This document shows positions 44,191-54,437 of a stretch of 64,000 nucleotides of DNA, in pieces. A program made the position numbers and the translations under genes. This DNA is from Magnetococcales bacterium (GTDB taxonomy: Bacteria > Pseudomonadota > Magnetococcia > Magnetococcales > UBA8363). The stretch is taken from the NCBI GenBank assembly GCA_015228815.1, contig JADGCV010000008.1, positions 56,463-120,462 of the forward strand. The letters run 5' to 3'. Below the pieces are notes generated by a model. The model had not been told where the DNA came from, ran no database searches, and saw only the letters and a list, made by a program, of their open reading frames with translations. Each line of letters opens with the position of its first letter. Positions within the stretch are counted from its first letter, which is position 1.

Positions 44191-44221
44191 TGTCAAGACA
44201 AATTGTCTCCATGATCGGACA
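44191..44221. promoter_or_regulatory. Putative activator-binding palindromes
   Basis: TGTCAAGACA (44191-44200), the odd-centred perfect palindrome AGACAAATTGTCT (44196-44208) and a TTGTC...GACAA pair (44204-44221) overlap. They lie about 75-100 bases upstream of the -24 element at 44291, the usual distance for a sigma54 enhancer site. The likely ligand is the Fis-type activator at 42407-44107. Confidence 0.5.
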
Positions 44222-44290
44222 AAAAAGGGATGTGATTTATTTTTCTTCTGTTATCATTGTTGAATTCAATCGATTTTCGCCATTCGATGA

Positions 44291-44307
44291 CTGGCATGAT
44301 CGATGCG
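44291..44307 (+). promoter_or_regulatory. Putative sigma54 (-24/-12) promoter of the cytochrome operon
   Basis: CTGGCATGATCGATGCG: GG at 44293-44294 and GC at 44305-44306 are separated by exactly 10 bases, as in the -24/-12 consensus TGGCAC-N5-TTGC. It lies about 130 bases before the heptaheme cytochrome ATG (44437). Confidence 0.6.
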
Positions 44308-44436
44308 TGTTATATTTCTGAAGATAAATTTTTCAGAAGATGAATTTCCAGTCGTTGGCAATGCACTGTCGGGGGATGGCCCTTCGTGGACGGGATGAAC
44401 GTGGTCCGATTGCACTTGAATGGTGGAGAGGATGTC

Positions 44437-45462
44437 ATGAACCATGGAGCGATGACGGCGTGTCCAGCCGGGGGTGGGATCGTTCGTTTTTTGCGGGGTG
44501 GCGGACCGGGGGGGGGAACGGGAAGATGGGGCGGCTGGTTGCATATCCTTGTTTTTCTGTTGGTTCTGATGATTGCCGGGCCGGTGTCTCGTGCCGCCGC
44601 CTCCGGGGTCGGATCGGGGACGGCGGGGATGGACGTGGCGGAGGTGGAACGGCAAAACGCCGTCTGCCAGCGCTGCCACGGGATGCCGACGTTGGGTTAT
44701 AGCGATGGTTCCGCGGCGTTTCGCGACCTCCATGTCGCCTACGAAACGTTTTTACGGTCGGATCATGGCCGGCAGGCCTGTGTTTCATGTCACAAGGGGG
44801 ACTTCGCCACGCTGCCGCACCGGCCCGAGGGGATCACCGAGTTTACCTCGTGCGCCGATTGTCATCAGGGGGAAAAACTGATCCAACGGATGCGCCTGGT
44901 GGGGATCACGGCCCAGTTTCAAAAGAGCGTCCATGTGCAGCGGCAGGTGAAGGGATTCGATTGTTTTTCATGTCATGATCCTCATGAGAGCCGGCTGGAA
45001 AATCGTTTGCAGGCCGAAGCGGATGTGGTGGGACGCGATAATGCCCTGTGCCTGGAATGCCATCGGGAAACCGTGGCAAACGAGGAGCGTCATCAGGTCA
45101 TACCCAGGCCGGGGATGCATCTGGCGGCGGTGCGCTGTCTGGATTGTCATACTCCGCGACCGGGATCGGTGATTCATGCCATCGAACCGGCCACACGGGC
45201 GGAACGCCATTGCGTCGCCTGCCACAGCCGTGATTCGATCCTGTTGACCAAACTCTACAAATACCGTCTGCATGAAAGCGAACGGCAGTTGGGGTTCATC
45301 AACGGGGTGGTCTTGAGCGATTACTATGTGATCGGGATGACGCGGCATCCGCTGTTGGACGGCCTGGGAATCCTGGGGGTGGGCGGGGCGCTGCTGGGGG
45401 TGTTGCTGCATGGGGCAGGGCGTTGGATCGCGACGCGAAGGAGAGTGAAAAATGAACTTTGA
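44437..45462 (+). CDS. Membrane-anchored heptaheme c-type cytochrome
   Basis: 341 residues from ATG 44437 (GGAGAGGATGTC upstream). An N-terminal membrane/signal helix (WLHILVFLLVLMIAGPVS) is followed by seven CxxCH motifs: CQRCH, CVSCH, CADCH, CFSCH, CLECH, CLDCH and CVACH. A C-terminal helix (LGILGVGGALLGVLLHGAG) has a basic tail. It is periplasmic and probably an electron carrier between quinol and the next two proteins. Its end overlaps the cytochrome b gene by 11 bases. I cannot name a family beyond cytochrome c3/NapC-like multiheme proteins. Confidence 0.85.
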   Translation: MNHGAMTACPAGGGIVRFLRGGGPGGGTGRWGGWLHILVFLLVLMIAGPVSRAAASGVGSGTAGMDVAEVERQNAVCQRCHGMPTLGYSDGSAAFRDLHVAYETFLRSDHGRQACVSCHKGDFATLPHRPEGITEFTSCADCHQGEKLIQRMRLVGITAQFQKSVHVQRQVKGFDCFSCHDPHESRLENRLQAEADVVGRDNALCLECHRETVANEERHQVIPRPGMHLAAVRCLDCHTPRPGSVIHAIEPATRAERHCVACHSRDSILLTKLYKYRLHESERQLGFINGVVLSDYYVIGMTRHPLLDGLGILGVGGALLGVLLHGAGRWIATRRRVKNEL

Positions 45463-46117
45463 TGAGGTTACCAGAAAAAAAGTCATGCTCTATCCGTTGT
45501 GGTTGCGCCTCTGGCACTGGAGCAACGCGATACTGTTCATCCTGCTGTTGGTCAGCGGCGTCAGTCTTCATTTTGCCGATCCCGATGCCCCGGTGATCGC
45601 CTTTGCCACGGCGCGGGTGCTGCACAATGTCTGTGGACTGTTGATGAGTGTGGGATTCGCCGTGTTCGTGGTGGCCAATCCGTGGAGTGGCAATCTGCGG
45701 CATTACCGTCCGGTGATGAAGGGGCTTTTGCGGCGGTTGCTCGAACAGGCTGACTTCTACTCCCGGGGCATCTTCGCGGGGCGTGCGCATCCGTTTCCGG
45801 CGACGTGGAGTCAGAAGTTCAATCCGTTGCAGCAGATGACTTATCTGGCGGTCATGTATCTGCTGGTGCCGGTGGTCATCGTCACGGGGTTGATGTTGTG
45901 GGTGCCGGAGTGGGCCCCCGGGCGGATCCTGGGCATGGATGGCCTGTGGCCCGCGGCGGTGCTTCATTATCTGGTGGGGGTGGCGTTGGCGGTGTTTTTC
46001 ATTGGTCATGTGTATCTGGTCACGGTGGGAAGAACGATGACCAGTCAGATTGAAAAAATGCTTTCTGGATGGGAAGAGATTACCATTGACAAGGAGAACG
46101 ACCATGAACGCCGGTGA
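45452..46117 (+). CDS. Cytochrome b561-type membrane subunit
   Basis: 221 residues; AGGAGAGTGAAA precedes ATG 45452. Four membrane helices with LYPLWLRLWHWSNAILFILL (helix 1 His), ARVLHNVCGLL (helix 2 His) and later LHYLVGVALAVFFIGHVYLV (His pair) are typical of diheme b-type subunits of the thiosulfate reductase/hydrogenase class (PF01292). It would oxidise or reduce quinol and connect it to the periplasmic multiheme cytochromes encoded on both sides. Its end overlaps the octaheme gene start. Confidence 0.88.
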   Translation: MNFDEVTRKKVMLYPLWLRLWHWSNAILFILLLVSGVSLHFADPDAPVIAFATARVLHNVCGLLMSVGFAVFVVANPWSGNLRHYRPVMKGLLRRLLEQADFYSRGIFAGRAHPFPATWSQKFNPLQQMTYLAVMYLLVPVVIVTGLMLWVPEWAPGRILGMDGLWPAAVLHYLVGVALAVFFIGHVYLVTVGRTMTSQIEKMLSGWEEITIDKENDHERR

Positions 46118-48266
46118 GGGAGTTGGAAAAGGGACGCGAAGAAAAATCATCATGATCCGATGGTTGATGATCGCGCTGATTGTTTGGGCGGGGGTGACAT
46201 GGTTGTATCCGCTGTTCTTCGAGAGTTATACCGGGGTTGTCAACGCCCCCTTGACCTATGAAGGGTCGAAGGAATTGAACGACCGGGAAATCAAGTCGCT
46301 TGCCGAGGAACTGACTCGGCCCTATCGCGAACGAAGGGGACGGGAACTTATTCCCGACGAGGGCAATCCATTCATTGAGCGTCTGCGACGCGAACGGGTG
46401 ATGGGATTGAAATCGGTGATCGATGACAGCCCCTACCCCCATATCGTCTATTTTCAAAGGGCGGGGATTCACCGTTACGAGGGACCGTCCACCTGTTTGC
46501 AGTGCCATGCCGACATGCATGCAAACGATGGCAAGGGGGGATGGAAGAAGGTGAATACCATGGACGATGTCGTGGACACGGTCCATTTCCGGTTCCAGAA
46601 AAACTCAAGGGGATTTTCCACGTTTGGTTTCGATGGCCGGGAGGTCAATGCGGGGGATTCGTTGATCAACATTCCCATGGGCAAAATCGACCGGGCGTGC
46701 GGCATTCCGGGATCGTTTTCCTGGACGGGCTGGGCGGAACTGGTCAAGAGCAAACCTGAATCGGCGCACGGCGAGGTGGTCATGCGTTCGGAGGGGTGTG
46801 GCCAGTGCCATATCGGTGGCAACTATCATCCCGCGACCGAAAAGATGATGCCGGTCGGCGATGTCGCGGCGACGGCCAAGGAGGGGATCGACTGTTTGAT
46901 CTGCCATGCCGATGTCTATGACATGAACCAGCGGGTCGTCATTTCGGACAAGAACGGACGGCGTTGGAACCAGGACCGTTCCTTGCGCGCGGCGCTGACG
47001 GTGGGGACCCCCAAGGTGGACAGTTGCCTCAACTGTCATCAGCACAACCTGGGTGGCGACGCTTTCGCGGGAAACCGGGCGGCGAAAAACCTGGGCCATG
47101 TCAACGAACGGTTTCTTCATGATGGCGCCAAACGGGCGACCCCGTTCAGCCCATCGACCGATGTCCATTCGGCGGCGGGCATGAGCTGTCTGGATTGTCA
47201 CGTTCCCGAGGGACACAAGATTCCCCGTGGCCTGCACGGGGTCGATCTGGTGGCCAACGATCTTCCGGAGAAACCGGTCTCCTGCGAGGGGTGTCATACG
47301 GCGGCGCCACATGTGCGTGATGTCGAAAACCGGGCCATCCTCAACGGCCATGTCGCCCGTCTGGCATGCGAAACCTGCCATATCAAGGAACTGGCCCCTT
47401 ACAATGTGGTTTTGCGCGATTGGGTCTATCCGGTCTGGAACAAGGAGGAAGGGGTCTTTACCTATGTCGATGTCTATCAATCGGGCAAGCCGGGCAAGGG
47501 GATGACCTATCTGTGGTTCAATGGCAACGGCACCTTCCTGGCGAACGCCCTGGGGGACAATCCCACCGGGGACAACCGTTACAACCCTTTGATGAATCAA
47601 CTGGTCAAGATCGACGATCCCGAGGTGTTGGCGGCCATTCGCGCTGCTGCTGAAAAATTGAAGGAGTCCTATCCCGACATCGACGTGGAACAGTATGTGC
47701 GCGAGGCGGCCAACCCTCTGAGCCATTTTACCCCCGAACAGATTGAGAAACGGCGGTTGTGGGTCGAGGAGAAAATCCGTCCCTTGATGAAGAAGGGGAT
47801 CAGCCGCATCACCCCGTTCAAATTGTTCAACGCACGCATGTATGAGGACATGGGCAATCAGGGGTTGTTCGGGGCGATGATTCTGCCGTTCGACTATGCG
47901 ACCTACTATGAGACGGGCGATCCGGTCAAATCGGTCAAGACCGCCATCAAGAGTCCGATCGTCCGCCGCATGTACGAAACTCCGTTCAAGGTGTACATGA
48001 TGGATGCCTTCATGACCTATTTCGGTGTCGAAACCTGGTCGGCGGATTTTCCTCTGAACGAAAAGGATGAATTTAAAAACGTCGAAAAACACTGGATGCG
48101 GCAGATGGCATCGCTCATGGTCAATCATGGCATCAAGAAGGATGGTCGGACCTGTCGCGAGTGTCATGCGGAGCAGGGGATTCTCGATTTCGACAAACTT
48201 GGCTACACCTCCGACCGTGCCCGCGAACTGCGGCATCTTCCCGAATTGGAGAACAAACCTCAGTGA
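46104..48266 (+). CDS. Octaheme c-type cytochrome, possibly tetrathionate-reductase-like
   Basis: 720 residues from ATG 46104 (AAGGAGAACGACC upstream; overlaps the cytochrome b gene by 14 bases). One N-terminal membrane helix (IRWLMIALIVWAGVTWLYPL) is followed by eight CxxCH motifs: CLQCH, CGQCH, CLICH, CLNCH, CLDCH, CEGCH, CETCH and a last CRECH near the C-terminus. There is a gap of about 270 residues before the final heme. Eight hemes and the anchor suggest the octaheme tetrathionate reductase (OTR) group, but it is longer than Shewanella OTR, so the substrate (tetrathionate, nitrite, hydroxylamine or other) is unsettled. Confidence 0.8.
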   Translation: MNAGEGVGKGTRRKIIMIRWLMIALIVWAGVTWLYPLFFESYTGVVNAPLTYEGSKELNDREIKSLAEELTRPYRERRGRELIPDEGNPFIERLRRERVMGLKSVIDDSPYPHIVYFQRAGIHRYEGPSTCLQCHADMHANDGKGGWKKVNTMDDVVDTVHFRFQKNSRGFSTFGFDGREVNAGDSLINIPMGKIDRACGIPGSFSWTGWAELVKSKPESAHGEVVMRSEGCGQCHIGGNYHPATEKMMPVGDVAATAKEGIDCLICHADVYDMNQRVVISDKNGRRWNQDRSLRAALTVGTPKVDSCLNCHQHNLGGDAFAGNRAAKNLGHVNERFLHDGAKRATPFSPSTDVHSAAGMSCLDCHVPEGHKIPRGLHGVDLVANDLPEKPVSCEGCHTAAPHVRDVENRAILNGHVARLACETCHIKELAPYNVVLRDWVYPVWNKEEGVFTYVDVYQSGKPGKGMTYLWFNGNGTFLANALGDNPTGDNRYNPLMNQLVKIDDPEVLAAIRAAAEKLKESYPDIDVEQYVREAANPLSHFTPEQIEKRRLWVEEKIRPLMKKGISRITPFKLFNARMYEDMGNQGLFGAMILPFDYATYYETGDPVKSVKTAIKSPIVRRMYETPFKVYMMDAFMTYFGVETWSADFPLNEKDEFKNVEKHWMRQMASLMVNHGIKKDGRTCRECHAEQGILDFDKLGYTSDRARELRHLPELENKPQ

Positions 48267-48292
48267 TCTGATTCACCAAACCATCGATGGAG

Positions 48293-48316
48293 CCGGGAAG
48301 GGATTTCCCTTCCCGG
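48293..48316. terminator. Hairpin after the octaheme cytochrome gene
   Basis: CCGGGAAGGG (48293-48302) pairs perfectly with CCCTTCCCGG (48307-48316) around ATTT, 26 bases after the octaheme stop. There is no following T-run, so it may be a 3'-end stabiliser or factor-assisted terminator. Confidence 0.55.
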
Positions 48317-48364
48317 TGGAGGTCGTGAAGCAGTCGGGGCAGGAGCGTTTTGGGGAATGGCTAC

Positions 48365-49345
48365 ATGAAACAGCGCCGTCTGATCAGTTTTGACTGGGCC
48401 TTGAAGCAGTTTTTGCGCAACAAGGCGAATTTTGAAATCCTCGAAGGATTTCTGAGCGAACTGCTCGGAGAGGAAATGCTTATCGAGGAAATCCTGGAGA
48501 GCGAAAGCAACCGGGAAGGGCGGTTCGACAAGTTCAATCGTGTTGACATCAAGGTGAAGAATACCCAGGGGGAGTTGATCCTGATCGAATTGCAATATCA
48601 ACGCGAATTGGATTATCTGCAACGTCTGCTGTACGGAACCGCCAAGGTGGTCACGGAACACATCGATGAGGGAGAACCGTATTCCGACATTCCCAAGGTA
48701 ATTTCGGTGAGCATCGTCTATTTCGACCTTGGCCAGGGGACGGACTATGTTTATCGGGGCAGGACGACCTTTACCGGGTTGCACACGAAAGATGAATTGA
48801 ATCTCAGCGAAGGACAGAAGGCATTGTTCCATTCCCGTTCGGTGCCGGACCTGTTTCCCGAATATTATCTGATCAGGGTCAACCGTTTTGACGATGTGAC
48901 GCGGGACACCCTGGATGAGTGGATCTATTTTTTGAAGAACGAGGAGATTCGCGATGAATTTACCGCCCGTGGTTTGCTCAAGGCCAAGGAGCGGCTCGAT
49001 ATCATGAAACTTTCGGAGTCGGAGCGAAGGTCCTATGAATATTATAAAGAGGACCTTCATGACCAGGCCAGCATGGTTCAATCGACTTACGGAATAGGGC
49101 GGTTGGAGGGGCTGGAGGAAGGTTTGCAGAAAGGTTTGCAGAAAGGTTTGCAGAAAGGTTTGAAGGAAGGGCGGCAGGAAGGGATGGCGGATCTGTTGAT
49201 ACGGCAGTTGACGCTGCGTTTCGGCGCCATGCCCGAGGAAATTCTCAAACGTATTTCCGGGGCCGGTTCCGCAGCCCTGGAGGCATGGAGCTTGCGTTTT
49301 GTCACGGCCCGGTCGTTGGCGGAGGTGTTTTCGGACAAGGAGTGA
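48365..49345 (+). CDS. Rpn-family nuclease / putative transposase (PD-(D/E)XK)
   Basis: 326 residues from ATG 48365 (MKQRRLISFDWALKQFLRNK). RFDKFNRVDIKVKNTQGELI followed by LIELQYQRELDYLQRLLYG provides the D and ELQ catalytic pattern of the PF12784 nuclease branch. The tail contains a four-unit GLQKGLQKGLQKGLKEG repeat (49121-49168) and a DUF4351-like end. It is related in function, not closely in sequence, to the Rpn gene at 15800. It sits between the cytochrome and nor operons and has no clear link to either. Confidence 0.82.
   Translation: MKQRRLISFDWALKQFLRNKANFEILEGFLSELLGEEMLIEEILESESNREGRFDKFNRVDIKVKNTQGELILIELQYQRELDYLQRLLYGTAKVVTEHIDEGEPYSDIPKVISVSIVYFDLGQGTDYVYRGRTTFTGLHTKDELNLSEGQKALFHSRSVPDLFPEYYLIRVNRFDDVTRDTLDEWIYFLKNEEIRDEFTARGLLKAKERLDIMKLSESERRSYEYYKEDLHDQASMVQSTYGIGRLEGLEEGLQKGLQKGLQKGLKEGRQEGMADLLIRQLTLRFGAMPEEILKRISGAGSAALEAWSLRFVTARSLAEVFSDKE
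49121..49168 (+). repeat. 12-base tandem repeat inside the second Rpn gene
   Basis: GGTTTGCAGAAA occurs three times head to tail (49121-49156) with a degenerate fourth (GGTTTGAAGGAA, 49157-49168). It encodes repeated GLQK and is a likely slippage hot spot that changes linker length without frameshift. Confidence 0.9.
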
Positions 49346-49363
49346 CGGGACCGACCGAACGTG

Positions 49364-51202
49364 TCATCCGGTCAACCGGTGGTAAAGGAGGGGCAGTTTG
49401 CGTGGCAACTCCGATGCCTGCCGGATCTGGGCAAACCCACCCGGCCCGAACAGGTGCGTCGAGTAGTTCGTTGCTTCTCGGTCCATGGTGACGCAAAAGG
49501 GTTGGACTCCGGCTTTTTGCGCTTCCAACACCGCCATGCGCGTGTCTTCGATGCCGTATCGGCCCTCATAGTGATCGATGTCGTTGGGCTTGCCATCGGT
49601 GAGTAACAGCAGTAGCCGCCTGGCCGCCGGTTGTCGGGCCAGTAGGGTGGTCCCATGGCGGATCGCCGCTCCCATGCGGGTGTAGAAGCCGGGTTTGACG
49701 GCCTGGATGCGTCCCAGGATCCGATCATCGCAGGGGGTGTCGAAGGATTTGATTTCATGGAAGCGCACATGCGTGTGCCGGCGGGAGGAGAACCCGTAGA
49801 GGGCGAAGCGGTCGCGGGAGGCCGAAAGGGCTTCCGCGAAGAGAAACAGGGCGTCGCGGATCAGATCGATGATGCGCGTTTCATCGTTGATCCAGGTGTC
49901 GGTGGAGAGGGAGAGGTCCGCCAGCAACAGCGTGGCAAGATTGCGATCCTGACGGCGCAAATCCCGATAAAGATGGTCCTCGGCCACGGAATCCGTTCCG
50001 GCCAGACGTGCCCCCTGGTAGCGAATGTAGGCTTCCAGATCCAGTTCCATCCCGTCACGCTGCCGCTTTATCCAGGAGCGCCCCAGCCGCACGGACGCGA
50101 ACTGGGCCCGCAGCCTGCGGGCCGTTCCTGCCAAATGTTGGGGCAACGCCATGGGTTGGGCATTTCGGGCGACCATGGGCTGGATGCGGCAGTGGTTGGG
50201 GAGCAACCGTTGTTGACGCCAATCCCACTCGGGCAGGAGGATGCCTGCGCCCAGGGAAATGTCATCGCGGGATTCGGGAGGCAGGTCCAGATCGAAACGA
50301 AGCCGCCTGGCGCTCGACTGGCGGTCCCGGGTGAGACCGAGGAATTCCAGGTCGTCGGCGGTCTTTTCCGCTGTTTCCAGATCCTCTTCCTCATCGGTGG
50401 CGCGGTCCACGTTGATGAAATCGGCCCAACTGAAGATTGATTCAAAGCGGTGCAGGAGCAGCCCACCTTCTTTTTTTGGCGGCGCCATGTAGCGTCCCTG
50501 CCGCCGCTTTTTTTGTGCGGCACTTCGCGATTCGCCCGAACCGTTTTTCCGTGTGTCATCATCTGGCCTGGCCCCTGCGTTCGCCATGACGGGGGGGGTG
50601 GGATGGGACCACAATGGAACCGGCCAGGGCGTTCCTGCCGCCGTTGGCAGGAGCGGTACGCTTCCCGGTTTCTTGAGCGCCGCGCACACCGCGCGTTCCC
50701 GGGTCGCCTGGTCCGGGGGCAATTTGGCGGGGTCGGGCCGCTGGGCCAGATGGGCCGTTACCAGTCGCTCATAACGAGACTGCATTCCCGGGAACTGGTG
50801 CAGCAACCGGTGGGTGTGGTCCTGGTTGCTCGCGAACCAATCTTCGGATTCGTTTTTCTCCGCCAGGGCCGCCAGGGCCGCCATCCAGAGATAGAGTTCC
50901 CGGTTCAATCCGGGTTCGGGGAACAGATCCAGGGTTGCCGGCAGGCGCAGGGCACGCCCGTCGCGCCAGAACCAGGGGGTTTTCGCGTCGTTTCCGGCCA
51001 ACCGGTCGAGCCATCCCCGGCGGGCCTGATGCCGGGAATCGGTGACCGCCTCGATACCCAGTCTCCCATCGCCACCCAGGGCGCGGAACAGCACGCCCAC
51101 CGGGATCCGGACATCCTCCAGCGCCACTCTGGCCGCGGGATGGCGGCGCGAGGCGCTTTTTGCAATCATTCGGTCCCAGAGGGCGCCGACATGCTTTTCC
51201 AT
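49364..51202 (-). CDS. norD: Nitric oxide reductase activation protein NorD
   Basis: 612 residues from ATG 51202 (AAAGGAAACCATC upstream). The C-terminal third is a von Willebrand A domain with the MIDAS motif LLADLSLSTDTW and LLLTDGKPNDID. The N-terminal part is helical with an acidic/Arg-rich middle, as in NorD. With NorQ it is needed to activate NorCB, probably by inserting the non-heme iron. The start lies 37 bases inside the preceding ferredoxin gene. Last gene of the operon. Confidence 0.92.
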   Translation of the reverse strand: MEKHVGALWDRMIAKSASRRHPAARVALEDVRIPVGVLFRALGGDGRLGIEAVTDSRHQARRGWLDRLAGNDAKTPWFWRDGRALRLPATLDLFPEPGLNRELYLWMAALAALAEKNESEDWFASNQDHTHRLLHQFPGMQSRYERLVTAHLAQRPDPAKLPPDQATRERAVCAALKKPGSVPLLPTAAGTPWPVPLWSHPTPPVMANAGARPDDDTRKNGSGESRSAAQKKRRQGRYMAPPKKEGGLLLHRFESIFSWADFINVDRATDEEEDLETAEKTADDLEFLGLTRDRQSSARRLRFDLDLPPESRDDISLGAGILLPEWDWRQQRLLPNHCRIQPMVARNAQPMALPQHLAGTARRLRAQFASVRLGRSWIKRQRDGMELDLEAYIRYQGARLAGTDSVAEDHLYRDLRRQDRNLATLLLADLSLSTDTWINDETRIIDLIRDALFLFAEALSASRDRFALYGFSSRRHTHVRFHEIKSFDTPCDDRILGRIQAVKPGFYTRMGAAIRHGTTLLARQPAARRLLLLLTDGKPNDIDHYEGRYGIEDTRMAVLEAQKAGVQPFCVTMDREATNYSTHLFGPGGFAQIRQASELPRKLPLLYHRLTG

Positions 51203-52182
51203 GATGGTTTCCTTTCGGATCGATGTGTTGGGATGGCCTGGGGCAGTTCTGTATATCCACCGGAGCGGGGAAGGACCGCAGGTCCGCTCATCCATGTCAG
51301 GGGGCTTCCAGCAAGGGTGTTTCCCCGTTCCCGGTCACAGGCTTGCAGACAGAGACCGCACTGGGTGCAGGTGGCGATCGCGTTTTTTCCGCCACGCGGT
51401 TTCAGTCGCATGGGGCAGGCCGTGTCGCAGGATTGAGGACACCCCCGGCAGTTACCGGCCCGTTCTCGGGCGAACAAAGGGAGCAGGGCGGTGCGGTTGG
51501 CCATCCACGGCAGGCTTTGAAAGAGTCCCGCCGCACAGCCGAAACGGCAAAAAAGATGGCGGGCAAACAGGAAATCGATGAAGAACAGCAACGTACCGAT
51601 CCCGATGAACCGTGCCTGGTTTGGTGTCGGAGTGGCATGGAGCAGGTTGTGGAACACCTCCGGGGGGGGGATCAGGTAGGTGAGGCCGAACACCGCCCAG
51701 ACAAAGGCCATGACAAGCGCGGCAAGGAGGGTCACGATCCAGCCCCAGGGGTTGTTTGGTCGGGTGGCCGGCTCCCACAGGGTCGGTTTGCCCCGTGCCC
51801 GGATCATGAGCGCATTGATCATCGCCACCACCGAGAAGTGGGGGCAGAGCCAGCCGCAGTAGAGCCGACCGTAACGCCAGGAGACGATCAACACCACGGC
51901 GATGATCAGGACCACCGGGATGATGGCATGGGTCAGAATCGACAGGCCTGCCGTCAGGGGATCCACTGGCGCTTCTCCGGAGATGCCGGCAAGCCCCAGG
52001 GAGAGCTTTCGGCCAAACAGGATGAAGCCGCCCGTGTCCAGGTCGAGCCGGAAGAGATCCAGGGCCGGCGCCAGCAGGAACAGCAGAAAAAACAACACCC
52101 GGGTGACCAGACGTCCGGCCTGGAGACGGTCATGGGACAAACTCCGCGTACACGGGCGGCAATTATTGACCGAACGTGGCAT
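51166..52182 (-). CDS. Membrane polyferredoxin (NapH/CcoG-like) in the nor operon
   Basis: 338 residues. About five membrane helices, a membrane-proximal YCGWLCPH motif, CRFGCAAG, and two 4Fe-4S motifs near the C-terminus (CRGCPQSCDTACP and CTQCGLCLQACDR). It resembles NapH and CcoG, which move electrons or handle metals for oxidases. It lies between norQ (20-base overlap) and norD (37-base overlap), so expression is coupled to the NO reductase. It could supply electrons for assembly of the iron centre; this is inference. The standard norCBQD set lacks it. Confidence 0.82.
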   Translation of the reverse strand: MPRSVNNCRPCTRSLSHDRLQAGRLVTRVLFFLLFLLAPALDLFRLDLDTGGFILFGRKLSLGLAGISGEAPVDPLTAGLSILTHAIIPVVLIIAVVLIVSWRYGRLYCGWLCPHFSVVAMINALMIRARGKPTLWEPATRPNNPWGWIVTLLAALVMAFVWAVFGLTYLIPPPEVFHNLLHATPTPNQARFIGIGTLLFFIDFLFARHLFCRFGCAAGLFQSLPWMANRTALLPLFARERAGNCRGCPQSCDTACPMRLKPRGGKNAIATCTQCGLCLQACDRERGNTLAGSPLTWMSGPAVLPRSGGYTELPQAIPTHRSERKPSWKSMSAPSGTE

Positions 52183-52975
52183 GGATGACTTCCATCAGGG
52201 CTTCGACGGTTTCCGGTTCGTCGCTCAAAGGCTCGGCAATCGCTGCCCGGCAGGCTGCTACCGGTTCAAAGCCTCCCTGGATCAGCCGGGCGGCATAGAC
52301 CAGCAGGCGGGTGCTGACCGCCTCCTCCAGGTCATGATCCTTCAGGGCGCGCAACGCATTGCCCAGATTGACCAATCGACCTGCCATGGCCGGCCCGGTC
52401 GCGCTTTCGCCGATCAGGATTTTCGTCTCCAGTTCCGGGGCGGGCAGGGAAAGGTTGAGGGCCACGAAACGCTGCCGGGTGCTGGGTTTCAAGCCTTTCA
52501 TCAGGTTTTGGTAGCCGGGGTTGTAGGAGATCACCAGCATGAACTCGGGGGGGGCCGGCAGCTCCTCGCCGGTTCGTTCGATGGGCAGGCAGCGCCGATG
52601 ATCGGCCAGGGGGTGCAGGACCACGGTGGTGTCCTTGCGCGCCTCCACCACTTCGTCGAGATAGCAGATTCCCCCCTCCCGCACCGCCCGGGTCAGCGGT
52701 CCGTCGTTCCAATAGGTGGCCCCCCCGTTGCCGATCAGGTGCCGTCCCACCAGGTCGGCGGCGGTCAGATCATCGTGGCACGAGACGGTAAACAAGGGTC
52801 GCCCCAGCCGATGGGCCATGTGTTCCACGAAGCGGGTCTTGCCGCAGCCGGTGGGGCCTTTGATGAGCAAAGGCAGTTGATTGCGCCAGGCGTATTCGAA
52901 CAGGGCGGTTTCGTTGCCCAGCGGTTGGTAGAACGGCGCGTCGTGCAGGGCGGTGGCGGGTGTTTTCATATCCAT
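52163..52975 (-). CDS. norQ: MoxR-type AAA ATPase NorQ
   Basis: 270 residues from ATG 52975 (GAGGAAGATCGTC upstream). Walker A LLIKGPTGCGKTRFVEHMAH, the DLVGRHLIG segment, Walker B GGICYLDEVVEARKDTT and sensor FMLVISYNPGYQNL are typical of NorQ/CbbQ. It works with NorD to activate the NO reductase. It sits 68 bases downstream of norB in a five-gene operon. Confidence 0.94.
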   Translation of the reverse strand: MDMKTPATALHDAPFYQPLGNETALFEYAWRNQLPLLIKGPTGCGKTRFVEHMAHRLGRPLFTVSCHDDLTAADLVGRHLIGNGGATYWNDGPLTRAVREGGICYLDEVVEARKDTTVVLHPLADHRRCLPIERTGEELPAPPEFMLVISYNPGYQNLMKGLKPSTRQRFVALNLSLPAPELETKILIGESATGPAMAGRLVNLGNALRALKDHDLEEAVSTRLLVYAARLIQGGFEPVAACRAAIAEPLSDEPETVEALMEVIHATFGQ

Positions 52976-53042
52976 GACGATCTTCCTCGAAGGTCGTGAG
53001 AAAGAGGAGACGAACCGGATGGCCCGGTCCGTCCCTGAAACA

Positions 53043-54437
<1,395 letters not shown>

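Larger units (their letters stand above)
44108..44436. other. Regulatory intergenic region between sigma54 activator and cytochrome operon
   Basis: 329 bases with no gene. It is markedly more AT-rich than the flanks. It holds a cluster of TTGTC/GACAA palindromes (44191-44221) and a sigma54-type promoter (44291-44307), both annotated separately. Confidence 0.6.
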
